This document shows, one piece after another, positions 17,300-25,572 of a stretch of 64,000 bases of DNA. Within the stretch, counting starts at the first letter, position 1. The number at the start of each line of letters is the position of its first letter. The notes beneath the pieces were generated by a model. It had not been told where the DNA came from. It worked only from the letters and a program-made list of their open reading frames with translations, and did not search any database. This DNA comes from Chloroflexota bacterium (GTDB lineage Bacteria; Chloroflexota; Anaerolineae; Anaerolineales; Villigracilaceae): the NCBI GenBank assembly GCA_016234495.1, contig JACRBI010000024.1, positions 1 through 64,000 of the forward strand. The letters are read 5' to 3'. A program made the position numbers and the translations under genes.

Positions 17300-18238
17300 T
17301 TATTCAAATAATCCCGGGTGCAGCAATTTCGCCAACTGCTCCAAGCCATCCACCAAACGCGGACCGGGGCGGCTGATCAGGTTATCGTCAATCGGGAAAA
17401 TCTGATTCGACTTCACCGCTTCGATGACTTCCCAGCCCGGGCGGGCGAGGACTGATTCAGCGGTGATGCCCCACATCGAATCACCGAGCAAAATAATGGA
17501 CGGATTTGAAACGACGATCTGCTCGAGGCTGATCTGCGGGTACGGGTCGGTCAACTCGCCGCCGATGTTGAATCCGCCGGCGCGGGCGATGAGCATGTCA
17601 CCGAAAGTGCCGGGGCCGTAGGTGTACGGCTTGGCAGCGTCAGTGGCGTCAATTTCATAGAACACTGAAGGACGCGCGCTGAGCGGCATGATCTTTTCAT
17701 CCACAGCGGTAACGCGCGCCTTGAGCGAGTCGGTCAGTTTGGTCGGGTCTTCGCCGGTCAACTGTGCCACGATCTCAATGTTGGCATAAAGCTCCTCGAA
17801 CGAAGTCGGGTTCTTGAGGTAGTAAACAGTCAAGCCCAAATCTTCGAGCTGTTTCACCAGTTCGGGCGAATTGATCTCGGCCGCCAGCACAAGGTCGGGA
17901 GCCAAAGACACAATCGTTTCCACGCTGTATTCGCCCATCGAACCGCCCACGCTTGGGATTGCCTTGGCCTCTTCGGGGTAATCCGAAAATTCATCGCGGC
18001 CGAAGACCTGATCCGCTGCGCCGACCGCATACAAGATTTCGGTATTGGACGGAGCGAGCGAGATGACGCGCTTCGCCGCTTCTTGCAGGACGACGGTCCT
18101 GCCCAGCCCATCTGTGAGTGTGATCGGCGCTGACGTGGCTGTCGTCACGGCGACAGCTACCGGCGGAGTCTGGGGAGCGCCGCAGGCGGTCATCACCAGC
18201 GCGAGGAGTACGGTCAAAAAGAAAGTTTTACGTAGCAT
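17300..18238 (-). CDS. btuF: Cobalamin-binding lipoprotein of ABC importer
   Basis: A 312-residue class III solute-binding protein. The signal peptide MLRKTFFLTVLLALVMTAC ends in lipobox MTAC. The mature protein shows the family run RVISLAPSNTEILYAVGA, then GGSMGEYSVETIVSLAPDLVL, characteristic of BtuF/FhuD-type proteins. It begins the operon, 74 bp after a terminator of the cobalamin riboswitch, and has GGAGATTAAC before its ATG. Vitamin B12 or a corrinoid is the inferred ligand. Confidence 0.88.
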   Translation of the reverse strand: MLRKTFFLTVLLALVMTACGAPQTPPVAVAVTTATSAPITLTDGLGRTVVLQEAAKRVISLAPSNTEILYAVGAADQVFGRDEFSDYPEEAKAIPSVGGSMGEYSVETIVSLAPDLVLAAEINSPELVKQLEDLGLTVYYLKNPTSFEELYANIEIVAQLTGEDPTKLTDSLKARVTAVDEKIMPLSARPSVFYEIDATDAAKPYTYGPGTFGDMLIARAGGFNIGGELTDPYPQISLEQIVVSNPSIILLGDSMWGITAESVLARPGWEVIEAVKSNQIFPIDDNLISRPGPRLVDGLEQLAKLLHPGLFE

Positions 18239-18262
18239 GTTAATCTCCGAATTTTTAGGTTC

Positions 18263-18296
18263 AGACCTGACAGGTTTTAAGAAACCTGTCAGGTCT
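18263..18296. repeat. Dyad 'GACCTGACAGG / CCTGTCAGGTC'
   Basis: A 15-bp inverted repeat in the btuF leader, the same arms as at 7806-7841. On the plus strand it is followed by TTTTT, but no plus-strand gene ends here. Confidence 0.75.
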
Positions 18297-18308
18297 TTTT
18301 ACAAGAAT

Positions 18309-18332
18309 CAAAATCCCCAGCAAAGGCTGGGG
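18309..18332 (-). terminator. Terminator of the cobalamin riboswitch
   Basis: Minus strand: CCCCAGC and GCTGGGG pair around CTTT, followed by ATTTTGATT. It lies between the aptamer and btuF, so it is a likely expression platform. Confidence 0.7.
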
Positions 18333-18369
18333 AGGTTGGAGAGGCAATCCAATTGAGGCCGCCATCCAC

Positions 18370-18545
18370 CTCCTTTCCACGAGAGTGTGATGAACCGATC
18401 AAAGGCGGGCGACCTGACTTTGTTAGCGTTTAGCGTTTCGCGCTTAGCTTTTAGCCTAACGGCCAATTGCTAATTGCTAACAGCTAATTGCTAAATTACA
18501 GTTGCGGGACAGTGTTGGATTCTCACCAACTTCGCCGCGTTTTGA
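18370..18545 (-). ncRNA. Cobalamin riboswitch
   Basis: The minus strand shows the cobalamin-aptamer blocks GGCGAAGTTGGTGAGAATCC and ACTGTCCCGCAACTGTAA (the B12-box region), and later GTCAGGTCGCCCGCC. Between them a longer-than-usual segment of about 70 bases is made of degenerate attagcaattagc and gctaaacgctaac words, apparently repeat DNA in a variable arm. It controls btuF-btuC-btuD. The 3' boundary is uncertain. Confidence 0.9.
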
Positions 18546-18627
18546 TCTTTATGTCTTTCTGAAATTATTTTACCACCGAGTTGCGCGCGATGGATTTTTT
18601 TCTAGCCACCCGATACTTTGGTTTTTG

Positions 18628-18722
18628 GACGCTGAAAAACGCAGATGGACGCAGATTTTCTGAAAAGACGAGAGCAAAGACGAGTTGGTTCAGCGTTTTC
18701 AGCGTTCATCTGCGTCCTATTC
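18628..18722. repeat. Inverted repeat, 'GGACGCAGAT' family
   Basis: Words ggacgctgaaaaacgcagatggacgcagat and, inverted, cagcgttttcagcgttcatctgcgtcc. Related copies with longer ends are at 28979-29139, 49868-49960 and 51683-51768. It fills the gap between the riboswitch and the next gene. The remainder of 18546-18739 shows no gene. Confidence 0.7.
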
Positions 18723-18739
18723 TTAAACCTGTCGGGTGA

Positions 18740-20002
18740 CTAGGATTTTTTCAGTCGTTGAAAAATAAAAAGATGAAACATGCGCAGCAAATGCCAGAAG
18801 AAAAATCCGAGAGGGCCGCGCGGGGTGAAAAAGAGGGTTTGAGTTAAACTTGTCACGTCGGAGTCGTGACCTGCATTCCATTCCAGCCAGGCGCTGCCGG
18901 GGAGCTTCATCGTCAGGCGCGCGAGGATCGCGTCGTCTGCGCTGGATTCAACATCGAATTGCTGCGCTAATTTTTTTACGGCATCGAATACTTCTTCATG
19001 CGCGGCTTGCGTTTTGATGAGGCGATGGTCGATGAAGAAGCCTTCGTGTTTGAATGACTTTGCTGAATCCCAAACACGTTCAATTTTATGCGGATGAAGG
19101 CGGGTCATTGCCTCGCGGACGGCTGATTCAAAATCGACGAGATTCACTTCGGGATAGATTTTCCGCGCGTCGTCGCGCAGCACGATACTATCACTGGACA
19201 GACCGCCCACCAGCGCATACGCAATCGGACGCGGCACGGGGGTTGTTAGGCCGATGCCGAATGCCATGAACCAGACGGGGATGTATGGCAATAAAAAGAA
19301 TCTGCGTTTCAGTCCGCGGGCTTTGGCGTAGCACAGCATTAATTCACGATAGGTTGTGATTTCAGGCCCGCCGATCTCAAGCACCTGTCCGTGACCATCC
19401 CAATTGTCGAGCGCAGCCAGAAGATAATCCACCACGTTTTGAGTCGCAATCGGCTGGGACTTGTTCCTCACCCAGACCGGCGCGGGGATGATGGGAAACA
19501 GCTCCGTCATAAAGCGGATCATCTCGAAGGAGATGCTGCCGGAGCCGGCGATGATGCCCGCGCGGAATTCCGTGACCGGAACCTTCCCCGCGCGGAGGGT
19601 TGCGCCTGTTTCAATGCGCGAACGCAGGTGCGGCGCGATGTGCTGTTCGGGGTCGGCCAGCCCACCGAGGTAGATGATGTGCCGCACCCCGGCGTCTTCC
19701 GCGGCGCGGGCAAAGTTCCGTGCGCCGTGCAATTCGCGCTCAGTGTAGCCGCGTCCGCTGGACATGTTATGGATCAGGTAATAGGCAGTATGCACACCTT
19801 CAAAAGCAGAGGCGAGCATGGATGGATCAGTCACGTCACCTTTGGCCAGTTCCACTTGCGAGGACCAGTCTTTGTTTTTGAGTCTGTGCGGCTGACGGGC
19901 AAGCGCGCGGATTCGATAACCGCGTTCCAATAGCTGAGGAATCAGGCGGCTGGCGATATATCCGGTTGCGCCGGTGACGAGGATGAGGCTGGGGGAGGGC
20001 AT
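18740..20002 (-). CDS. NAD(P)-binding SDR with DUF2867-like C-terminus
   Basis: A 420-residue two-part protein. The N-terminal half is an atypical SDR (LILVTGATGYIASRLIPQLL, then HIIYLGG). The C-terminal half, from about residue 280, resembles DUF2867, ending in a hydrophobic RGPLGFFFWHLLRMFHLFIF segment. Such proteins are annotated only as NAD(P)H-binding; no substrate is known. The start at MPSPSLILVTG puts the Rossmann loop close to the N-terminus, but the Shine-Dalgarno is poor. A MITE-like element (20013-20111) separates it from the next gene. Confidence 0.78.
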   Translation of the reverse strand: MPSPSLILVTGATGYIASRLIPQLLERGYRIRALARQPHRLKNKDWSSQVELAKGDVTDPSMLASAFEGVHTAYYLIHNMSSGRGYTERELHGARNFARAAEDAGVRHIIYLGGLADPEQHIAPHLRSRIETGATLRAGKVPVTEFRAGIIAGSGSISFEMIRFMTELFPIIPAPVWVRNKSQPIATQNVVDYLLAALDNWDGHGQVLEIGGPEITTYRELMLCYAKARGLKRRFFLLPYIPVWFMAFGIGLTTPVPRPIAYALVGGLSSDSIVLRDDARKIYPEVNLVDFESAVREAMTRLHPHKIERVWDSAKSFKHEGFFIDHRLIKTQAAHEEVFDAVKKLAQQFDVESSADDAILARLTMKLPGSAWLEWNAGHDSDVTSLTQTLFFTPRGPLGFFFWHLLRMFHLFIFQRLKKS

Positions 20003-20012
20003 GGGATAGATT

Positions 20013-20111
20013 ATGTCGTTGCGAGGGCGGTGCTTTTCCGACCGAAGCAACCTCCTGTAAAGTTGGGGGTTGCTTCGTCACGAAAATCAAGAGCGTTCCT
20101 CGCAACGACAT
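20013..20111. repeat. Inverted-repeat element, 'ATGTCGTTGCGAGG' family
   Basis: Ends atgtcgttgcgagg and cctcgcaacgacat are perfect complements over 14 bases, 99 bp overall, with inner arms gaagcaacctcc and gggggttgcttc. It is a shorter relative of 15273-15412 and lies between two minus-strand genes. Confidence 0.85.
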
Positions 20112-20113
20112 GA

Positions 20114-22150
20114 TTATCTTTCGATCTTGAATGGTGTTTCATCTGGATCAATAACTTCGTCAAATTCACGCGCGGCGAGGTGTCCGCTGAAGACGGCTTG
20201 CGCGATGATGTTGGGCGCTTCGGCGTCACCGATGATTCTCAGCGACTTGAGTCTTCCTTCTGCGAGCGCGGGTTTGAGCTCGTGATAGAGCGCGTCGTTG
20301 GGGATTCGGTCTGTGACCATGACGACCGCGTCGCAGGCGAGAGTCGACTCGGCGGAGGTGATGACGTTCGTGACTGTAACAGCCGTCGGGGAGAGAGAGG
20401 CGAGGCAATGATCCGCAAGGAGAGTCACATTCAGTTTGTGCAAACGCTTGAGGATGTGATCCTGTTCGAGGGTGAATTGTGTCCAGTAAGAAATGGCCGG
20501 GGCGGGAGTCATCAACGTAACTTCACAGCCATTTTGCGCAAGCAATTCCGCGAGCACGCCGCCCATGTAGTAATGATCATCGTCGTAAACGAGGACTTTG
20601 CCTTGGGGCAACTTACCGTTCATCAAGTCGTCGGGCGTGAAGACTTGCGCTTCGCCCTGCACGGGACGCTGGAGGCAGCGACCCACGCCGTCGCGCCGCC
20701 AGGTGGAACCGGTTGCGAGAATGACATGCGGCGCGCCCGCTTCGAGAATGTCCTGCGCGGTCATTGGGCTGGACGGGTAAAAATAAATGTTCTCGATCTT
20801 TTGAATTTGAGTCAGCCGCCAGTCAATCACGCGCCGCCACTCGTTGAGATTTGGCAGAGCCGATTCAAGCACCACACGCCCGCCGGCTTCGCGCTTTGCG
20901 TCGGTGAGGATGACGTGATATCCGCGCTGACCGAGGGCGCGCGCGGCTTCCAGCCCGGCAGGTCCCGCGCCGACGATGAGAATTTCATCGTTTGATTTTT
21001 TCGGCGCAATGATTTCGGGGTGCCAGCCTCTGCGAAATTCTTCGCCCATCGTCGGGTTCTGCGTGCAGCGGATCGGCACGAAGCGCGTGTCGCCGGTGAC
21101 GCAGATGTTACAGCCGATGCACTCGCGGATGTCTTCGTGTTTGCCGGCTTTGATTTTGTTCGGCAGGAACGGGTCGGCGATGGACGGACGCGCCGCGCCG
21201 ATCAGGTCCATGATTCCGCGCTCGATGACAGAGACCATTGAATCCGGTGAGGTGTATCTTCCAACGCCGACGACGGGTTTGGTGGTGAGCTTCTTGACGA
21301 AGGAAATATATTTTTCCTGATTGCCTTCTTTTTCAAAACGGGAAGTGGTCGAGTCGTTCTTCCATGCGCTGAGATTCACGTCCCACAGGTCGGGGAGTTC
21401 AGCGAGCATGGATACGATGTCATGTGCCTCGCCGTCGAACTGCATCCCATCCGCGCCGAGCAGTTCATCCACAGCAAATCTCACAGCCACCGCGCAGGAA
21501 TCGCCGACTGCTTCCTTTGTGTCTTCGATCAACTCACGAAAAAATCTCGTGCGGTTGGCAAGTGAGCCGCCGTATTCGTCGGCGCGGTCATTGTCCTTCG
21601 ACATTAGGTGAAAGGCAAGAGTCATGTTGTGCGCCGCGTAGCAGTAGATGATGTCGAAGCCAGCCTTCTTCGCGCGGATGGCTGCGTTGCGGTGCCACCT
21701 GCGGACTTGCCTGAGGTCGTCTTTTGTGGCGGCGCGGGTCTGGCCGGGCTCATATCCGCTGCCGCCGGTGATGCCCATCGAGCGCGGACCAAAGGCAGAG
21801 GCACGTGAATACAAGTTCGATGCGTCGTGGCTGTTGTAGGTCAGTTCAATGCCGGCCAGCGAGCCGTGCTGGTGGACGGCATCGGTCATCAACTGCCATG
21901 TGGGAATATCCTCGTCGCTCCAGATGCGTCCCTCAAAAAAAGGAGAGAGGTCGCTGGTGTGATGGATTTCTGTCTCTTCGGTGCAGACCACGCCCCAGCC
22001 GCCCTCTGCTTTCATGCCGCGCATGGCAGCCATGCCCTGCGGCATCCGCCAGCCGAAGCCGTTGCAGTGCGGCACTTGATAAAACCGATTCGGCGCGGTG
22101 ACCGGCCCGAGTCTGATGGGTTGAAAGAGAATGTCGTATCGTGAGGGCAT
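20114..22150 (-). CDS. FMN/4Fe-4S/FAD oxidoreductase (dienoyl-CoA reductase / trimethylamine dehydrogenase family)
   Basis: A 678-residue multi-cofactor enzyme. Residues up to about 340 form an Old Yellow Enzyme-like FMN barrel (RYDILFQPIRLGPVTAPNRF at the start). A ferredoxin-like Cys cluster follows (CIGCNICVTGD...RCTQNP), then an FAD/NAD module with ILIVGAGPAGLEAARALG. This is the build of 2,4-dienoyl-CoA reductase and of trimethylamine/histamine dehydrogenases. Which substrate it uses cannot be told from sequence alone, and no amine or fatty-acid genes lie next to it. The start at 22150 has AGGAAACC before it. Confidence 0.88.
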   Translation of the reverse strand: MPSRYDILFQPIRLGPVTAPNRFYQVPHCNGFGWRMPQGMAAMRGMKAEGGWGVVCTEETEIHHTSDLSPFFEGRIWSDEDIPTWQLMTDAVHQHGSLAGIELTYNSHDASNLYSRASAFGPRSMGITGGSGYEPGQTRAATKDDLRQVRRWHRNAAIRAKKAGFDIIYCYAAHNMTLAFHLMSKDNDRADEYGGSLANRTRFFRELIEDTKEAVGDSCAVAVRFAVDELLGADGMQFDGEAHDIVSMLAELPDLWDVNLSAWKNDSTTSRFEKEGNQEKYISFVKKLTTKPVVGVGRYTSPDSMVSVIERGIMDLIGAARPSIADPFLPNKIKAGKHEDIRECIGCNICVTGDTRFVPIRCTQNPTMGEEFRRGWHPEIIAPKKSNDEILIVGAGPAGLEAARALGQRGYHVILTDAKREAGGRVVLESALPNLNEWRRVIDWRLTQIQKIENIYFYPSSPMTAQDILEAGAPHVILATGSTWRRDGVGRCLQRPVQGEAQVFTPDDLMNGKLPQGKVLVYDDDHYYMGGVLAELLAQNGCEVTLMTPAPAISYWTQFTLEQDHILKRLHKLNVTLLADHCLASLSPTAVTVTNVITSAESTLACDAVVMVTDRIPNDALYHELKPALAEGRLKSLRIIGDAEAPNIIAQAVFSGHLAAREFDEVIDPDETPFKIER

Positions 22151-22196
22151 GGGGTTTCCTATCTACTTTATTTGACCTATTCCGAACAACTTTGTT

Positions 22197-22264
22197 ATCC
22201 ACGAAGTTCACAAAGAAACACGAATGTCTTTTGCTTTTTCGTGAACTTCGTGTTCTTGGTGGAT
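22197..22264. repeat. Palindromic repeat, 'ATCCACGAAGTTCACAAA' family
   Basis: Arms atccacgaagttcacaaa and gtgaacttcgtgttcttggtggat, related to 17229-17288. It lies in the gap between the oxidoreductase and the next lipoprotein gene. Confidence 0.8.
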
Positions 22265-22289
22265 TATTTCTTATATCCGACAATATCTA

Positions 22290-22886
22290 TTATTTACAAC
22301 TTGCAAGTTCGGGAAAAAGCACAGACGAATATTCATCCATCAGCGATTTTGATTCAGCAAGGAAGACGGTCATCAACCCCATCACGCGCGTGTCGGTATC
22401 GCTGAGCGCCCAGTAATTGATCTTATACTCATAGCCTTCATCCACTGCATCGAATTGATACAGCCGCAAACTCTCGCCCGATTTACATTCGGAGGCGGCT
22501 TCATAACTTTCATAATTTTCAAAAATGACCTGCCAGTTTTCAGCGTTGAAAAAAGCATCGAGGTCGGCTGCGGCATATCCGCACGGAAAGATCAACGCTT
22601 CCACAAAAGCCAGCGCGCTGAGCGGGTCAGCGGCGAACGTCACAAAAACGCGGCTTGATTCAACGGTGTAACTTCGCACCCAATCAGAGCCGCTGAAAAT
22701 ATCATCCGTAAAACCGAGCGCGCGGTCAATATCACCCTGCACAGGCTCAGGAGAAATACAGCCCGAAGGGATGCCCGCTGCTGCGGCCGCCTTCGGCAGG
22801 ATGGGAGTCGACAGCACTGCGCCCGGTATTTCACACGACGAAAGAAAAACAGCCGCCGCCAAAAAAATGGATATTTTTATCTTCAT
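22290..22886 (-). CDS. Hypothetical lipoprotein
   Basis: A 198-residue protein I do not recognise. A clear lipoprotein signal (MKIKISIFLAAAVFLSSC, lipobox LSSC) is followed by a soluble domain with several Cys. The start at 22886 is chosen for that signal and for GAGGTCC ahead of it. The body has two hydrophobic stretches of moderate length but no obvious catalytic motif. It lies just downstream of a terminator for the methyltransferase gene, so it has its own promoter or is read through. Confidence 0.7.
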   Translation of the reverse strand: MKIKISIFLAAAVFLSSCEIPGAVLSTPILPKAAAAAGIPSGCISPEPVQGDIDRALGFTDDIFSGSDWVRSYTVESSRVFVTFAADPLSALAFVEALIFPCGYAAADLDAFFNAENWQVIFENYESYEAASECKSGESLRLYQFDAVDEGYEYKINYWALSDTDTRVMGLMTVFLAESKSLMDEYSSVLFPELASCK

Positions 22887-22916
22887 TAGGACCTCGCATG
22901 AATTTCTGAGCGGCGC

Positions 22917-22953
22917 GAAAAAAATTACCCGGCCGCACTCGCCGGGCAATTTT
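22917..22953 (-). terminator. Terminator after the methyltransferase gene
   Basis: Minus strand: AATTGCCCGGC and GCCGGGTAATT pair around a 7-base loop and are followed by a run of seven T. Confidence 0.88.
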
Positions 22954-22956
22954 ATC

Positions 22957-23730
22957 TTATTTGGTTCCGAGGAACATTTTCACTGAGATCTGCGAGCGGA
23001 AGACGAGCCGCTCATTCCGCGCCCGTGCCTGCTTCAGCGCTTCTTGGATTTTTCCCAGCCCAAGCTGATACCGCTCCGCGCTCAACAGCGCGAGCTGCGA
23101 CGTGGCGTTATGTTTAATGAACGGGTCATTGAACACGCCCTCGTCCACGTGAATGTTGACGATCCGCTCCACTTCCTGAACAGTGACATTTTGAAAGCCA
23201 TCCGCGTTCATCCAATTCACAACAGATTTGCCCGAAGGGTAGCGGCGCAAATCTGTTTCGTACACGCCGTCAAAATAATTGTAGATATACCAGTTGGACG
23301 GATCCACCTCATGCGGGTCATGTCCAATAATTGCCAGCGCGCCGCCCGGCTTCAACACGCGCAATGCCTCACGGATAAATGCGTGGTGGTCTCCAAAGTG
23401 GTGGATCGCGTCCACGCAGTAGAGCAGGTCAAAGGTCACGTTTTGATACGGGAGATGGGTGGCCGTGCCGCGCGTCAACTTGATCGGCGCTGGTTGTTTC
23501 CGCGCTTGCTCGATCATTCCTGCTGAAAAATCCAGCCCGTATAATTGCGGCGTGACCTGATGCAGCATGTTCAGCCAGAAGCCGGTTCCGCTCCCTGCCT
23601 CCAAAATGGTCTTTGCCTTTAGCTGGCTTGCGAGGTTAAGCAAAGCCTGTCCGCGCTGCCAGGTTTGTGAATCAGGGTAGCGCTGGTTATATTCGGGCGC
23701 GATCTTGTCATAGTTGAGTTTGGTTTGCAT
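22957..23730 (-). CDS. Class I SAM-dependent methyltransferase
   Basis: A 257-residue methyltransferase of the Methyltransf_11 look. The SAM-binding loop is TILEAGSGTGFWLNM, with GLDFSAGMIEQAR (motif II region) and DLLYCVDAIHHF (motif IV region). Ubiquinone/menaquinone-type and small-molecule methyltransferases share this pattern and the substrate is unknown. The start at 23730 has only a weak AAAGTAA before it. The YwbE-like gene ends 30 bp upstream and probably belongs to the same transcript. Confidence 0.85.
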   Translation of the reverse strand: MQTKLNYDKIAPEYNQRYPDSQTWQRGQALLNLASQLKAKTILEAGSGTGFWLNMLHQVTPQLYGLDFSAGMIEQARKQPAPIKLTRGTATHLPYQNVTFDLLYCVDAIHHFGDHHAFIREALRVLKPGGALAIIGHDPHEVDPSNWYIYNYFDGVYETDLRRYPSGKSVVNWMNADGFQNVTVQEVERIVNIHVDEGVFNDPFIKHNATSQLALLSAERYQLGLGKIQEALKQARARNERLVFRSQISVKMFLGTK

Positions 23731-23760
23731 GTTACTTTGAATCCCCTGCCTGAAAGTTTC

Positions 23761-23973
23761 TTACATTTCAGCCTGTGACTCGTCCAAGATTTCCTTAACC
23801 CTGCCGATCCGCCCATCCACCAAGCGGACTTTAATTCCATGCGGGTGGTTCGGCGATTTGGTCAGGACATCCTTGACGACGCCTTTCGTGAGTTTGCCCG
23901 TGGCTTGATCCTGTTTCAAGACGATCAAAACGGTCATGCCGGGTTTTATGGTCGAGCGGGTTTGTCCGTTCAT
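23761..23973 (-). CDS. YwbE family protein
   Basis: A 70-residue YwbE (DUF2196) protein: VVKDVLTKSPNHPHGIKVRL with a short basic, beta-rich sequence typical of the family, whose function is unknown. It has AGGATATTTT ahead of the ATG. It lies between the PLP-enzyme gene and the methyltransferase gene, both on the same strand. Confidence 0.85.
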   Translation of the reverse strand: MNGQTRSTIKPGMTVLIVLKQDQATGKLTKGVVKDVLTKSPNHPHGIKVRLVDGRIGRVKEILDESQAEM

Positions 23974-24047
23974 AAAATATCCTTTTACCGCAAAGCACGC
24001 GAAGAGTACAAAGTTCTTTCCTTCGCGCGCTTGGCGCTCTTCGCGGT

Positions 24048-25469
24048 TTATGAAAGCAGCCCTCTCGCAAACGCCAGCAGCGCCTGCACGTCGTTGAAGT
24101 TCGTGACCATGCCGACAGAGATTCTGACCGCGCCGCTGGATTTGCCGTCAATGCACTTGCGGAACTCATCAATAGACATGACATCTTTGTGATCGGGGCG
24201 GGTGAAGCACACATCCAATTCCACGCGGGAGATGCCGAGGGCGATCTCACCGGCGCCGGGGTTGCAGAAACAGCCCGTGCGCAGAGATATGTTGACCTTG
24301 TTGGCTTCACTCTCGATGAAGCGATGGTCGAAGGCTTGACCATGTTGGTCGTAGAAATTGACGGTCACTGCGCCGCCGCGGTCATCGGTGCTTTTGGTCG
24401 GACCGAACACGCGCACAAGCGGCTCGCCAGTGCTGTGTTTCATTTCAGTTAAGTTATCCAACAGCCAGCCTGTCAGTGTTTTGACGCGCTCGTTGATGAC
24501 GTCATAGCCGATGGATTCGATGTGTTTCAGCCCGATCTCAATTGCAGGGATGCCCAAATAATCGAGCGTACCGTCTTCGAATGCGGCGGCGCCGTCGGCG
24601 AGATAATATTTGCCGCCCTGCACCGATGCGACAGTGATCGTGCCGCCCGCGAACCAGGGACGTTGCAACTTTTCCAATGCAGGTTTGCGCGCGATCAATG
24701 CGCCGAGTCCCGTTGGGTAGCCGAATATTTTATAGAAAGAGATGGCGACGAAATCTGGTTTGACTTTGCTGAGATCGAGTCTATTTGTCGGGACATATGC
24801 CGCCGCGTCGAGCAGCACGTCCCAGCCGTGGGCGTGGGCTTTTTCGATCCACTCCAGCGGATGTTTGACCGAGGAGAAGTTCGATTGCGCGGGAAATGCA
24901 AACAGGTTGTTTCCGCTCTCCCCGGCACTTGCGCCCGGGGCAAGTGTCGAAGGCCGCGCCAGTTCACGGTCAAGTTGTGATGCGTCAACGCGCATGTCCG
25001 GGAGCATGACCGGGATGTAGGTCACCTGCGCGCCGCGGGCGTTCGCAAATTCCCGAATCCCGTTGACGGAATTGTGATTGTCGAAAGTTAAAAGATAACG
25101 CCCGTTTGAAAACGGATACGACTCGCCGATGAGTTTCAGCGCACCGCTGGCATTGGAGGTGAAGATCGCAAGATATTCATCCGGGTCGGCATTGAAAAAT
25201 TTCAGAATATATTCGCGCGCGCCTTCGACAAGTTCGGTGGCGATGAGCGAAGTGGGGTTGGACGAATGCGGGTTGCCGAAGACGTGGTCGCGCAAAAGCT
25301 GCTGGTGTTTTTGAATTTGCGATTCGGCATAGATGCCGCCGCCGGTGTAATCGAGATAAACATGCTCGCCGCGATCAAGGCGGGCGTAATCCGTTTTGCG
25401 CAGCGCGTCGATGGATTCCGTTTTTGTAAAAGTCGGGTAGCGTTCAAGGAAGGTTTCGAATTCAGTCAT
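24048..25469 (-). CDS. Class V aminotransferase, cysteine-desulfurase/Moco-sulfurase-like
   Basis: A 473-residue PLP enzyme. The Schiff-base Lys is in SFYKIFGYPTGLGALI, a motif shared with the N-terminal domain of molybdenum-cofactor sulfurase. A Cys-rich GCFCNPGAGE near the C-terminus fits sulfur mobilisation. No Fe-S assembly or Moco genes lie nearby, so the job is unknown; isopenicillin-N-epimerase-like activity is also possible. The start at 25469 follows GGAGATCACTCC; an upstream extension would read into a palindromic repeat. Residues about 175-182 (TLAPGASA) are coded by a short palindrome. Confidence 0.83.
   Translation of the reverse strand: MTEFETFLERYPTFTKTESIDALRKTDYARLDRGEHVYLDYTGGGIYAESQIQKHQQLLRDHVFGNPHSSNPTSLIATELVEGAREYILKFFNADPDEYLAIFTSNASGALKLIGESYPFSNGRYLLTFDNHNSVNGIREFANARGAQVTYIPVMLPDMRVDASQLDRELARPSTLAPGASAGESGNNLFAFPAQSNFSSVKHPLEWIEKAHAHGWDVLLDAAAYVPTNRLDLSKVKPDFVAISFYKIFGYPTGLGALIARKPALEKLQRPWFAGGTITVASVQGGKYYLADGAAAFEDGTLDYLGIPAIEIGLKHIESIGYDVINERVKTLTGWLLDNLTEMKHSTGEPLVRVFGPTKSTDDRGGAVTVNFYDQHGQAFDHRFIESEANKVNISLRTGCFCNPGAGEIALGISRVELDVCFTRPDHKDVMSIDEFRKCIDGKSSGAVRISVGMVTNFNDVQALLAFARGLLS
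24926..24946. repeat. Short GC palindrome inside the PLP-enzyme gene
   Basis: cacttgcgcccggggcaagtg, almost perfectly palindromic, sits between two conserved blocks of the gene and is read in frame as TLAPGAS. Confidence 0.6.
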
Positions 25470-25490
25470 GGAGTGATCTCCTACTTTTTT

Positions 25491-25561
25491 CACCACAGAG
25501 AGCACAGAGGTCACAGAGATTTTTAAAAGATTTCTCCGTGCTCTCTGTGCCCTCCGTGGTG
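25491..25561. repeat. 71-bp palindrome, 'CACCACAGAG' family
   Basis: Arms start caccacagagagcacagaggtcacagag and end ctccgtgctctctgtgccctccgtggtg. Copies of 68-72 bp occur at 28886-28957, 42301-42368 (inside trmD) and 48085-48155 (inside the parvulin gene). Here it is between genes. Confidence 0.88.
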
Positions 25562-25572
25562 ATTGCTTTGTT

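Noticed and set aside
18263-18296. The GACCTGACAGG dyad as terminator for btuF
   Set aside because: The U-run is on the plus strand only, with no plus-strand gene; the same arms recur in the riboflavin operon, so it is treated as a dispersed repeat.
20180-20995. Long open frame on the plus strand inside the oxidoreductase gene
   Set aside because: It lies antisense to a strongly recognised multi-domain enzyme and shows no motif or Shine-Dalgarno; long shadows are common in GC-rich genes.
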